Assembly: GCA_022778545.1 (NCBI GenBank)
Contig: JALFDW010000042.1
Coordinates: 1 to 64,000 of the forward strand
Length of the DNA stretch: 64,000 nt
Origin: a bacterium
Lineage (GTDB): Bacteria; Bacillota; Clostridia; Christensenellales; CAG-138
Reading direction: 5' to 3'
Every line of letters begins with the position of its first letter. Position 1 is the first letter of the stretch. A program made the translations under genes and the position numbers. Shown here one piece after another: positions 19,541 to 28,471 of the stretch. The notes beneath the pieces are model-generated. The model had not been told where the DNA came from and made no database searches. It worked only from the letters and a program-made list of their open reading frames with translations.

Positions 19541-20479
19541 ATGTATTATCTGATTTCATTTGCCACCGCCGTGCTGGTCTCGGCGATGGTGACGGTCAAC
19601 GGAAACCTTTCGGCTGCATTTGGACCGTATCTTTCCTGCGTAATCATCCACGTCGTGGGGCTGCTTCCCGCTTCTTTGATCGCGCTTGTGCGCCATGAAC
19701 GCGTGTTTGCGGTGCGCGGTCTCCGGCCGGGCATTTTCCTCGGCGGCGCAATCGGCGTGATCACGGTCGTCTGCAACAACGCGGCGTTTACCGGCGGCAT
19801 CAGCGTTTCCGCGATGGTCGCGCTGAGCCTGTTCGGGCAGACGGTAGCTTCGCTTTTTGTGGATCAGTTTGGCCTGTTCCACATGCCGGTGAAGCGCTTC
19901 AACGGCGCAAAGCTCATCGGGCTGCTTTGTACGGTGGCCGGTATTGCCTGCATGCTCTTCGGTGCAAAAACCGCTGTGCTGCCGGTGCTGCTTTCCTTCC
20001 TGATGGGCGTTACGCTCGTCATCTCGCGCAGCGTGAACGCGCTGCTCGCAAAAAAGACAAGCCTTTTTGTGAGCACGTGGTATAATTACTCCGTGGGGCT
20101 TTCCGTGGCGATCGTCGTGTGGCTCTTGTCCGGCCTGTTCACCGATATCCCCCTTCTGCCGGAGACCGTTGGGGCGGTGCCTGTCTGGGCGTTTTTCGGC
20201 GGGCTGATGGGCGTGGTCACAGTGTCCGTGCAAAGCTTTGTGACGCCGCGCATGCCGGCATTCCAGCTCACGCTGGTGCTGTTCGTGGGGCAGGTGTTCA
20301 CGGGGCTTATGATCGATGTGCTTGCCGGCACGGGCGGCTCTTTGCAGGAGTGGATCGGCGGCGTATTCGCTGTCGCCGGCCTTGTGCTCAACGCAATGCT
20401 GGACCGGCGGGCGGAACGAAAAAACAGGCTGCCGGGGAAAACATGGAGACCGAATGAGGAGGAAACGGAACGATGCTGA
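19541..20479 (+). CDS. DMT/YdcZ-type (DUF606) transporter
   Basis: About ten TM segments in two halves; VTVNGNLSAAFGPYLSCVIIHVVGL, VQSFVTPRMPAFQLTLVLFVGQVFTGLMID. Confidence 0.8.
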   Translation: MYYLISFATAVLVSAMVTVNGNLSAAFGPYLSCVIIHVVGLLPASLIALVRHERVFAVRGLRPGIFLGGAIGVITVVCNNAAFTGGISVSAMVALSLFGQTVASLFVDQFGLFHMPVKRFNGAKLIGLLCTVAGIACMLFGAKTAVLPVLLSFLMGVTLVISRSVNALLAKKTSLFVSTWYNYSVGLSVAIVVWLLSGLFTDIPLLPETVGAVPVWAFFGGLMGVVTVSVQSFVTPRMPAFQLTLVLFVGQVFTGLMIDVLAGTGGSLQEWIGGVFAVAGLVLNAMLDRRAERKNRLPGKTWRPNEEETERC

Positions 20480-20802
20480 TTGATTTTTCAAAAATGGAGC
20501 TGACCGTGCTCAAGAATTTCTATGGCGGCGAGCAGGAGATACGCGCCAACATGCACGTGGACGAAAAAAACCGCATCCTGCGCGGCAGGCTTGCGCCGGG
20601 CGCTTCCATCGGCATGCATACGCATGAGACGAGCAGCGAGATCATTTACATCCTGAGCGGCACGGGCAAGGCGCTCTATGACGATGGCGTGGAAATGCTC
20701 ACGCCCGGGATGTGCCACTATTGCGAGAAAGGGCATGCGCACAGCCTCATCAACGACGGGGCGGAGGAGCTCTGCTTCTTTGCGGTCGTGCCGCAGCAAT
20801 AA
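20473..20802 (+). CDS. cupin domain protein
   Basis: APGASIGMHTHETSSEIIYILSGTGKALYDDGVEMLTPGMCHYCEKGHAHSL. Confidence 0.92.
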   Translation: MLIDFSKMELTVLKNFYGGEQEIRANMHVDEKNRILRGRLAPGASIGMHTHETSSEIIYILSGTGKALYDDGVEMLTPGMCHYCEKGHAHSLINDGAEELCFFAVVPQQ

Positions 20803-20817
20803 CATCAAAAAACGGAA

Positions 20818-20846
20818 GCCGCAGCGCGTCTGCACGCGCTGCGGCC
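20818..20846 (+). terminator. terminator
   Basis: gccgcagcgcgtctgcacgcgctgcggccttttg. Confidence 0.75.
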
Positions 20847-20902
20847 TTTTGCTGTGCTGCCGTCCTCTTGCAATGACCGGGCGTTTGCTGTAAAGTAGAA
20901 CC

Positions 20903-22828
20903 ATGGCAAAGCATGATAAAATAACCGACACCTCAAAATTTCTGCCTACCACGGCCGAGGAGCTTTCCGCACGCGGCATCGGGCAGCTTGATTTCGTATA
21001 CATCATCGGCGACGCATATGTGGATCATCCGAGTTTCGGCCCGGCGATCATCAGCCGCGTGCTGGAAAGCCATGGCTACACGGTGGGCATCATCTCCCAG
21101 CCGGACTGGCACAGCGCGGAGGAGTTCCGCCGCCTTGGCAGGCCGCGCCTTGCGTTCCTCATCAGCGCGGGAAACATCGATTCCATGGTGAATCATTACA
21201 CCTCCGCGAAAAAGCGCCGCTCGAGCGACGCTTACACGCCCGGCGGCGAAGCGGGGAAACGCCCGGACCGCGCAACGATCGTTTACGCGAACCGTGTGCG
21301 GGAGGCGTACCGCGGCGTGCCGGTCATCATCGGCGGCATCGAGGCGAGTCTCCGGCGCTTTGCGCATTACGATTACTGGGATGACAAGGTGCGCCGCAGT
21401 ATCCTTTCGGATTCGGGCGCGGATATTCTCATCTACGGCATGGGGGAGCGGCAGATCGTCGAGATCGCGGATGCGCTTGCAGGCGGCCTCCCCGTGGAGC
21501 AGATCACCTACGTGAACGGCACCTGCTACATGACGAATTCGCTCGCGCAGGTGTATGAGTACGAAACGATCGAAAGCTATGAAGCCGTGGCGCGGGACAA
21601 AAAGGCGTATGCTTCCGCGTTCATGGCGCAGTACCGCGAGCAGGATGCGATCCGCGGTAAACGCCTTGTGCAGCCGCATGGGGACACTTTCCTTGTCGTG
21701 AACCCGCCTGCCGCGCCGCTTACGACCGAAGAACTGGACGCGGTATACGAGCTGCCCTATGCGCGCGCTCCGCATCCTTCCTATCAAAATGAGATCCCGG
21801 CACTGTTTGAGGTCAAGTTTTCGCTCACCTCCTGCCGCGGGTGCTTTGGCGCATGCTCATTTTGCGCGCTCACGTTCCATCAGGGACGCGTCATTTCCGC
21901 GCGCAGCCATGCTTCGCTCCTGCGGGAAGCGGTCATCCTGACGCAGCAGCCGGATTTCAAGGGAAACATCCACGACGTTGGCGGGCCCACGGCGAATTTC
22001 CGTCAGCCTGCCTGCAAGAAGCAGCTCAAAAGCGGCGTCTGCGCGGACAGGCAGTGCCTGGGCTTCGAGCATTGCAAAAACCTGATGGTCGATCATGGGG
22101 ACTATATCGCGCTCTTGGAAGAGCTTTCCGGCGTGCCGGGCGTGAAGCGCGTGTTCGTGCGTTCCGGCATCCGCTACGACTATGTGATGTACGACAAGAG
22201 CGACGCGTTCCTGCGCGCGCTCATCAAGAACCATGTTTCCGGGCAGCTCAAGGTCGCGCCGGAGCATGTGTCCGACCGGGTGCTGCGGCTGATGGGCAAG
22301 CCCGCCTCCGTGCTGTATGACCGCTTTGAGGCAAAATACATGCAGCTCAACCGCAACCTTGGAAAAGAGCAGTATATCGTGCCGTATTTCATGTCCTCTC
22401 ACCCGGGGAGCGACCTTGACGCGGCCGTGGAGCTTGCGGAATATTTGAAGCGTACCGGGCAGCGGCCGGAACAGGTGCAGGATTTTTACCCCACGCCGGG
22501 GACGCTTTCCACCTGCATGTATTACACGGGCTTTGATCCGCGCACGGGCGAGCGGGTCTATGTGCCGAAGAGCGCATCGGAAAAGGCAATGCAGCGGGCG
22601 CTCATGCAGTATTTCATGCCGCAGTACCGCGACCTTGCGCGCAAGGCGCTTGAAAAGGCGGGGCGTGAGGATCTCATCGGCTTTGGAAAGCATGCACTCG
22701 TGCCGCCGCGCATGGAAAAAACGGAAACGGGTGCGCAGGAAAAACGCGGCGACAAGCGCACACGCACACAGGGCAAAAACGGGAAGGCAGGGAAAAACCG
22801 CCGGAGCGGAGCCGGGACGCGCCGCTAA
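20903..22828 (+). CDS. YgiQ family radical SAM protein
   Basis: CRGCFGACSFCALTFHQGR, QDFYPTPGTLSTCMYYTG; 641 aa. Confidence 0.95.
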   Translation: MAKHDKITDTSKFLPTTAEELSARGIGQLDFVYIIGDAYVDHPSFGPAIISRVLESHGYTVGIISQPDWHSAEEFRRLGRPRLAFLISAGNIDSMVNHYTSAKKRRSSDAYTPGGEAGKRPDRATIVYANRVREAYRGVPVIIGGIEASLRRFAHYDYWDDKVRRSILSDSGADILIYGMGERQIVEIADALAGGLPVEQITYVNGTCYMTNSLAQVYEYETIESYEAVARDKKAYASAFMAQYREQDAIRGKRLVQPHGDTFLVVNPPAAPLTTEELDAVYELPYARAPHPSYQNEIPALFEVKFSLTSCRGCFGACSFCALTFHQGRVISARSHASLLREAVILTQQPDFKGNIHDVGGPTANFRQPACKKQLKSGVCADRQCLGFEHCKNLMVDHGDYIALLEELSGVPGVKRVFVRSGIRYDYVMYDKSDAFLRALIKNHVSGQLKVAPEHVSDRVLRLMGKPASVLYDRFEAKYMQLNRNLGKEQYIVPYFMSSHPGSDLDAAVELAEYLKRTGQRPEQVQDFYPTPGTLSTCMYYTGFDPRTGERVYVPKSASEKAMQRALMQYFMPQYRDLARKALEKAGREDLIGFGKHALVPPRMEKTETGAQEKRGDKRTRTQGKNGKAGKNRRSGAGTRR

Positions 22829-22843
22829 TGCCGCTAATAAAGT

Positions 22844-23023
22844 TCAGACAACAAAAGAGAGCTCGATGCCGTCTTCCGGCTTCCGGGCTCTCTTTCTGTC
22901 ATAGTGTTTTCTGTTTTCCGTTTTCCGGCTCACCGGGCTGATCTCCCAGGTGCGCCGCCCTGCGCGGTCAAGCGCCTTCCGGGCTTTCTTGCTGAGTTTT
23001 TCCTTTGGAATAAAACGCTCCAT
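22844..23023 (-). CDS. small conserved hypothetical protein
   Basis: MERFIPKEKLSKKARKALDRAGRRTWEISPVSRKTENRKHYDRKRARKPEDG; RBS ggagg upstream. Confidence 0.65.
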   Translation of the reverse strand: MERFIPKEKLSKKARKALDRAGRRTWEISPVSRKTENRKHYDRKRARKPEDGIELSFVV

Positions 23024-23113
23024 CTGGTTTACCTCCGTTTTTCCGTTTTGTTTGGCGTTTTGCCGCCAGGGGGTGTTCCCTGACGGCAATTATATGCGGA
23101 CGCGCTTGAAGTG

Positions 23114-23908
23114 TCAACTGTCTTGTTTTGCATGCCAATGGAGTATAGCTTCCAGCACGCCGCCGCCGATGGAAAGCGCCTTGTCGGAGACGGTGAAGCA
23201 ATGCTCCTGCGCGCAGCGCGGGTCAACGTCGCCCGCTTTCATCCCGGCGGGAACGGAAAGACCGTCCGGCAGGATGCCGCGCAGGCAGCCTGCAATCTGT
23301 GTGCGGATGGGCATGCCGTCGACCTCCGCGACAACGTCGCCGGCGGCAACCATCGCGCCGATGGGGAGAAGGGGATGGAACACGCCCGCGGAGGGCGTAT
23401 ACAGCACGCGCTCTTTCGTATAGCCGCCCACGTTGCCGGGCACGCCGGTGTTGGGCAGGGCGGAACCTTCATAAATGCATCGGCCAAGCGTATGACCGCG
23501 CATCGTTTCCACGACGCAGTGGCAGTCTATGCCTGCGGTGAAGCCCGGGCCGAGGGCGATGACGAGCGGCGCGTCCGTGATGTGTGTGCCGAGGTTGCGC
23601 TTTGCAAGCGCAGCATCCACAAACACATCCGGCCGGTAAAGCGTGCGGCTTTCCGCGGCAGGGTCAACGATGACGGCAGGTTCACCGCGCCGAAGTGCCG
23701 TTCGTACTTCCTCTTCGTTCCGGCACAGGCGTGCGGTGACATCCTCGACCGTAGCCGTTCCACGGTATACCGCATCCGAGAATGCGACCGTGCGGCGCAC
23801 GGCTGTCGGTTGTGGCAGTTCGGTCAAAATCAGGGAAAAACCCGCATGGTGCAGGCGCAGAGCCGTGCCTGTTGCAAGATCGCCCGCACCGCGCATCAGA
23901 ACCAGCAT
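23114..23908 (-). CDS. yqeB: YqeB, selenium-dependent molybdenum hydroxylase maturation protein
   Basis: MLVLMRGAGDLATGTALRLHHAGFSLILTELPQPTAVRRTVAFSDAVY; overlaps the yqeC end. Confidence 0.87.
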   Translation of the reverse strand: MLVLMRGAGDLATGTALRLHHAGFSLILTELPQPTAVRRTVAFSDAVYRGTATVEDVTARLCRNEEEVRTALRRGEPAVIVDPAAESRTLYRPDVFVDAALAKRNLGTHITDAPLVIALGPGFTAGIDCHCVVETMRGHTLGRCIYEGSALPNTGVPGNVGGYTKERVLYTPSAGVFHPLLPIGAMVAAGDVVAEVDGMPIRTQIAGCLRGILPDGLSVPAGMKAGDVDPRCAQEHCFTVSDKALSIGGGVLEAILHWHAKQDS

Positions 23909-24591
23909 CCGATCACTTCCTTTCGTAATGCGCCCACGGCGCAGGGATAGCCCTCCGCCCGCAGGAGGCGGGCAACGGTTTCGCCCCGGGCGCAAAGCTC
24001 CGGCGTATCCGCCTGGTTGAGCAGCGCTGCGCTCGGGCAGGAAACGCCGCAGTGGGAAAACGCGCGCAGCATGAGGTGCGCAACATCCTCCTCCGTGATG
24101 CAATGCTCTGCCGCAATGCCGGAAAGCGCGTGGCGGTGGAGCGTTTCGGCGGCAGGCCTGCTGAGTGCGGAAAGCCCGGCCACCTGAAGCAGAAGCCCGG
24201 TTTCTGCAGGAATGCAGGGCTCGTCCTCCCGGTGAAACTTGAGGGGCATGTGGCGGGAACCGTCCGCCTCGCAGAGCACATGATTGAACGCACGGCATGC
24301 CTCACGGAAAAATTCAGGCGAGAGGCCCATCATTTTTTCATTTTCGCCCGGGTAACCCGCAAGAACGAGTGCGCCGGGCTGTGCGGCGGCTGCGAGCTGC
24401 TCCGGCGCGGCAGGCGCAAGAAACACCATGCCCTCGGGCGGTGGCCACGCAAGGTGGGTGGTGGTCGTGAGCAACACGGAAGCACCCTCTGCGGCAAGCT
24501 GCCGCCCCAGCGTGAAAAGGAGCGTTGTTTTGCCGCCGCCGCCGATGATGGCGGTGAGCCGCGGAAGCGGGAAGGGCAGAGTCAGGCGCAT
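23896..24591 (-). CDS. yqeC: YqeC, putative selenium-dependent hydroxylase accessory protein
   Basis: LTAIIGGGGKTTLLFTLGRQLAAEGASVLLTTTTHLAWP; VLCEADGSRHMPLKFHREDEPCIP. Confidence 0.88.
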   Translation of the reverse strand: MRLTLPFPLPRLTAIIGGGGKTTLLFTLGRQLAAEGASVLLTTTTHLAWPPPEGMVFLAPAAPEQLAAAAQPGALVLAGYPGENEKMMGLSPEFFREACRAFNHVLCEADGSRHMPLKFHREDEPCIPAETGLLLQVAGLSALSRPAAETLHRHALSGIAAEHCITEEDVAHLMLRAFSHCGVSCPSAALLNQADTPELCARGETVARLLRAEGYPCAVGALRKEVIGCWF

Positions 24592-24606
24592 GGAAACCTC
24601 CTTTAG

Positions 24607-24630
24607 CGTTATTCTCAAATGAAAATAACG
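24607..24630. promoter_or_regulatory. ModE-like operator box 1
   Basis: CGTTAT-N12-ATAACG perfect dyad (cgttattctcaaatgaaaataacg). Confidence 0.65.
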
Positions 24631-24631
24631 G

Positions 24632-24660
24632 TGGACAACAATAAAAGGCGATGATATAAT
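24632..24660 (+). promoter_or_regulatory. sigma-A-type promoter for the ABC transporter
   Basis: tggaca-N17-tataat. Confidence 0.7.
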
Positions 24661-24668
24661 CATTTTAT

Positions 24669-24692
24669 CGTTATTCTCACATAAAAACAACG
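24669..24692. promoter_or_regulatory. ModE-like operator box 2
   Basis: CGTTAT-N12-ACAACG (one mismatch to dyad), just past the -10. Confidence 0.6.
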
Positions 24693-24702
24693 GTTTTGCA
24701 AT

Positions 24703-25806
24703 ATGAAACGTGGATTAAGGAAAAACAGAGAGTATTTTGCGGAGAGCAAAACGAAGCGGGCACGTGTTCTGTGGCTTCTGGCACTGCTTCTGTTCGCCGT
24801 GTTCCTTGGGTCGTTTGCCCTTGGCCGCTATGGCGTTTCGGCTTGGGATGTGGTGCGCATCTTTGCGTACCGCGCCGCTGCGTTCGTGGAACAGGGCCTT
24901 AGCGCGCTCTTGCAGCGCTCTGTGCATTTTCTCCCGGAAAGCATCCCGTGGACGGCGCAGATGGAAACGGCTGTCATCAATATCCGTTTGCCGCGCATCC
25001 TGCTTGCGTGCCTTGTGGGCTGCTGCCTTTCGGCGGCGGGCGCCTCGTATCAGGGCGTGATGGAAAACCCCATGGCTTCGCCGGATGTGCTCGGTGCGTC
25101 ATCGGGTGCGGCATTCGGCGCGGCGCTTGCTATTCTGCTTGGAGCATCGAAGCGCGGCATTACCCTGGCTGCCTTTGCGGCAAGCCTTTGTGCGGTGGGG
25201 CTCGTGCTTATCATCGCGCAGCGCGCGCCGGGACATCGGGTCGTGAACCTGATCCTTGCGGGCATCATGACGGGTTCGCTGCTCACAGCGGGGACATCCT
25301 ACGTTAAACTGGTAGCCGACCCTACGAACCAGCTCCCGGAGATCACCTACTGGCTCATGGGCAGCCTTTCCGGTGCAAGGCTCAAGGATGTAGGCTTCGC
25401 AGCGCTCCCGATGGCGCTCGGCTGCATCCCGCTCCTGCTGATCCGCTGGCACATCAACCTGCTGACCCTGGGCGAGGAGGAAGCGCACGCGCTTGGCGTG
25501 AACACGAACCTGCTGCGGCTTGTCGTGATCGTGTGCGCTACGCTCGTTACGGCGGCAAGCATCGCCGTTTCCGGCATGATCGGCTGGGTCGGCCTTGTGA
25601 TCCCGCACCTTGCGCGCAAACTTGTGGGCAGCAATTATCACTACCTTCTGCCGGCATCCATGCTTGCTGGCGCTGCGTTCCTGCTCGCAGTGGACGATGT
25701 CTCGCGCTGCCTGCTTGCGGTGGAGATCCCCATCGGCATCCTGACAGCGTTCATTGGCGCGCCGTTTTTCATTTATCTGATTCTGAGACGGGAGAAAACG
25801 CTGTGA
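24703..25806 (+). CDS. FecCD/BtuC-type ABC permease, candidate molybdate/tungstate or iron transporter
   Basis: GASYQGVMENPMASPDVLGASSGAAFGAALAIL; SGMIGWVGLVIPHLARKLVG. Confidence 0.93.
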   Translation: MKRGLRKNREYFAESKTKRARVLWLLALLLFAVFLGSFALGRYGVSAWDVVRIFAYRAAAFVEQGLSALLQRSVHFLPESIPWTAQMETAVINIRLPRILLACLVGCCLSAAGASYQGVMENPMASPDVLGASSGAAFGAALAILLGASKRGITLAAFAASLCAVGLVLIIAQRAPGHRVVNLILAGIMTGSLLTAGTSYVKLVADPTNQLPEITYWLMGSLSGARLKDVGFAALPMALGCIPLLLIRWHINLLTLGEEEAHALGVNTNLLRLVVIVCATLVTAASIAVSGMIGWVGLVIPHLARKLVGSNYHYLLPASMLAGAAFLLAVDDVSRCLLAVEIPIGILTAFIGAPFFIYLILRREKTL

Positions 25807-26588
25807 GCATTGAAGTGGAACGGCTGAATTTCGCATACCGGACGCGCCCCGTGCTCAGGGACGTGAGCTTTCATGCAGGAGAAGGGCAGCTTCTTGCCGT
25901 GCTCGGGCCGAACGGTGCGGGGAAGACGACGCTGTTCCGCTGCATACTGGGGATTTTGAAACGGTATCAGGGGCGTATCCTTATCGACGGAGCGGAGGCG
26001 CACTCGCTTCCTGCCCGGGAACTTGCGCGCCGGGTTGCCTATATCCCGCAGCTGCATGAGCAGGCGCCCTCTTATTCCGTGTTGGAAATGGTGCAGATGG
26101 GTACGGCACATGCCGTTTCTTCCTTTTCTGCGCCCAAAGAAAAAGAGACCGCAGCCGCGCTTGCGGCAATGGAACGCCTTGGTATCATGGGCCTTGCGGA
26201 ACAGAGTTTTTCACGCCTTTCCGGCGGTGAGCAGCAGCTTGTGCTGATCGCCCGGGCGCTTGCGCAGCAATCACGCACGCTTGTGATGGATGAGCCGACG
26301 GCAAGCCTCGATTACGGCAATCAGATACTCGTACTGGAACATGCCCGGGCGCTTGCGCAGGAGGGCTACACCGTGGTGCTTTCCACGCATAACCCGCAGC
26401 ATGCGCTCTCCTATGCGGATGTGGTGCTTGCGCTGCTGGATGGCTCGATCGCGGCCTTTGGCCCGCCGGCTGAGGTGATGGACGCGGCGCTGCTGTTCCG
26501 GCTTTACGGGGTACGCGCGGCGTTTGTGCGGACGGGGTGCGGCGTGCTGATCGCACCGGCTGAAAAAGGCGGTGAAGCCGGTGTTTGA
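25803..26588 (+). CDS. ABC transporter ATP-binding protein (FepC/BtuD type)
   Basis: GPNGAGKTTLFRC, LSGGEQQLVLIARALAQ, LVMDEPTASLDYGN; GTG start overlapping the permease end. Confidence 0.93.
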   Translation: MSIEVERLNFAYRTRPVLRDVSFHAGEGQLLAVLGPNGAGKTTLFRCILGILKRYQGRILIDGAEAHSLPARELARRVAYIPQLHEQAPSYSVLEMVQMGTAHAVSSFSAPKEKETAAALAAMERLGIMGLAEQSFSRLSGGEQQLVLIARALAQQSRTLVMDEPTASLDYGNQILVLEHARALAQEGYTVVLSTHNPQHALSYADVVLALLDGSIAAFGPPAEVMDAALLFRLYGVRAAFVRTGCGVLIAPAEKGGEAGV

Positions 26589-27297
26589 GTGGACGGAGGA
26601 GAGCATCCGCTTCCGCGTGGACGCGGCGGAGCAGGTGGGCTTTGATGAAGCGATCGCCGCGCACATTTTGCCGTACCTGCCGGAAAACGCGCATGTGTGC
26701 GATGCGGGCTGCGGCCTTGGGTATTTAAGCATTGCGCTTGCAGCCCATTGCGGGGCTGTGACGGCTGTGGACACGAGCGGGGCTGCGCTTGCCGTGCTGC
26801 GCGAAAATGTAGAGCGGCTTAAAGTGGAGAACCTCCGCATCCGGAAGGCGGATCTGTTTTCCATGCAGCCGGAAGAACCATATGACGCAATGGTGTTCTG
26901 CTTTTTCGGGCAGATCAGAGAGACGCTTCGCGCGGTCCGAACGCAGTGTTCCGGGCGGGCGATTCTTGTGAAGCGGGATCATGTGTCACGCCGCTTTTCC
27001 CTCACGGAGCGGCCGGCGCGGCGGCTCGATTTTCAGGCGGCCTGCGATGAGCTCGCGGAATTGGGCGTACTGTTTTCCGCGGAGACATTCCCTGTGGAAA
27101 TGGGGCAGCCGTTCCGCTCGCTTGCGGATGCGGAGCGATTTTTTACGCTGTTTGCGGCGGGTGAAAAGCCTGAACCCGCTCAGCTCAGGGCGCGCCTTGT
27201 GGAGACGGGAAAGCAGGCATTCCCGTATTACTTTCCGGCTGAGCGTTCTTTGGGGTTGATCGTGCTTGAAACGGGAGATATTCCCGATTTCATATAA
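26572..27297 (+). CDS. class I SAM-dependent methyltransferase
   Basis: VCDAGCGLGYLSIALAAHCGAVTAVDTSGAAL; overlaps the ATPase gene end. Confidence 0.87.
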   Translation: MKPVFEWTEESIRFRVDAAEQVGFDEAIAAHILPYLPENAHVCDAGCGLGYLSIALAAHCGAVTAVDTSGAALAVLRENVERLKVENLRIRKADLFSMQPEEPYDAMVFCFFGQIRETLRAVRTQCSGRAILVKRDHVSRRFSLTERPARRLDFQAACDELAELGVLFSAETFPVEMGQPFRSLADAERFFTLFAAGEKPEPAQLRARLVETGKQAFPYYFPAERSLGLIVLETGDIPDFI

Positions 27298-27325
27298 ATG
27301 GATCATAATGAATGGAGGATATACG

Positions 27326-28471
27326 ATGAAAAGACTATTTGCTTTTGTATTGGCCGCGCTCCTCGCGGTATCGCTGCTTGGTTGTGCCGCAGAAACGCCG
27401 GTGGAAACGCCTGCACCTGTGGAAACGGAGCATGTGGAGCCCACGCCTGCCGCAACGCCCGAGGCTGCAGAAACGCCTGAGCCTGCTGTGCGCCAATTCA
27501 CGGATTCCGTTGGGCGCACGGTGGAACTGCCCACGCAGATCGAAAAGGTTGCCATCTCCGGCCCGTTTGCGCAGATCGTTCTCTTTGCGCTCTGCCCGGA
27601 TAAGCTCGTGGGCATCGCTTCGGCGTGGGACGAGAGCGCAGAAAAGTACCTTGCAACCGAATATTACAACTTGCCGGAACTCGGGCAGCTTTACGGCGGG
27701 AAGGGCGATATGAACCTTGAAACGCTGCTTGCAAGCGGCGCGGAGGTCGTGATCGACGTTGGCGAACCAAAGGACAGCATCGTGGAGGATCTCGACGCGC
27801 TTACGGAGCAGACGGGGATCCCGTTCGTGCATGTTACGGCGACGACGGAAACGATGGGCGACGCTTACCGCAAGCTGGGCGAGCTGACCGGCATGGTGGA
27901 GGAGGCAGAAGCGCTTGCCGCTTACTGCGATGAGACGTATGCCAGGATGCTTGCGATCGCAGAGCGCGTTGAAAAGGCAAACCTGCTTTACTGCCTGGGT
28001 GACGCGGGGCAGAATGTGATCGCCACGGGAAGCTACCATGCAGAGATCATTGACCTGCTTTCCAACAACCTGGCCGTTGTGGACGATCCCTCCAGCAAGG
28101 GCAGCGGCAACGAAGTCGATATGGAGCAGATCCTGCTCTGGAACCCGGATGTGATCCTGTTTGCGCCGGGGAGCATCTATGCTTCCGTGGGAGAGGATGC
28201 GGCCTGGCAGCAGGTGACGGCGATCCAGAATGGAGCGTACTATGAAGTCCCGTTCGGGCCGTACAACTGGATGGGCTTCCCGCCTTCCGTGCAGCGCTAC
28301 CTGGGCATGCTGTGGATGGCGAAGGTGCTGTATCCGGAGGCTGCGGAGTACGACCTTTATACGGAGGTAGCGGAATACTTCCGCCTGTTCTATCACAGCG
28401 AACTGACTGAGGCACAGTATGATGCTTTGGTGGCCAATTCCATCGGCGCGGTAGAAAGCCCCGCTGCATGA
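27326..28471 (+). CDS. ABC transporter substrate-binding lipoprotein (class with FecCD permeases)
   Basis: Lipobox SLLGC; FTDSVGRTVELPTQIEKVAISGPFAQIVLFAL, LLWNPDVILF. Confidence 0.92.
   Translation: MKRLFAFVLAALLAVSLLGCAAETPVETPAPVETEHVEPTPAATPEAAETPEPAVRQFTDSVGRTVELPTQIEKVAISGPFAQIVLFALCPDKLVGIASAWDESAEKYLATEYYNLPELGQLYGGKGDMNLETLLASGAEVVIDVGEPKDSIVEDLDALTEQTGIPFVHVTATTETMGDAYRKLGELTGMVEEAEALAAYCDETYARMLAIAERVEKANLLYCLGDAGQNVIATGSYHAEIIDLLSNNLAVVDDPSSKGSGNEVDMEQILLWNPDVILFAPGSIYASVGEDAAWQQVTAIQNGAYYEVPFGPYNWMGFPPSVQRYLGMLWMAKVLYPEAAEYDLYTEVAEYFRLFYHSELTEAQYDALVANSIGAVESPAA

Noticed and set aside
24607-24692. Dyads before the FecCD-type operon as Fur boxes
   Set aside because: Half-sites CGTTAT/ATAACG with 12-nt spacing do not fit the Fur 19-bp consensus; ModE-like is a better match, though not proven
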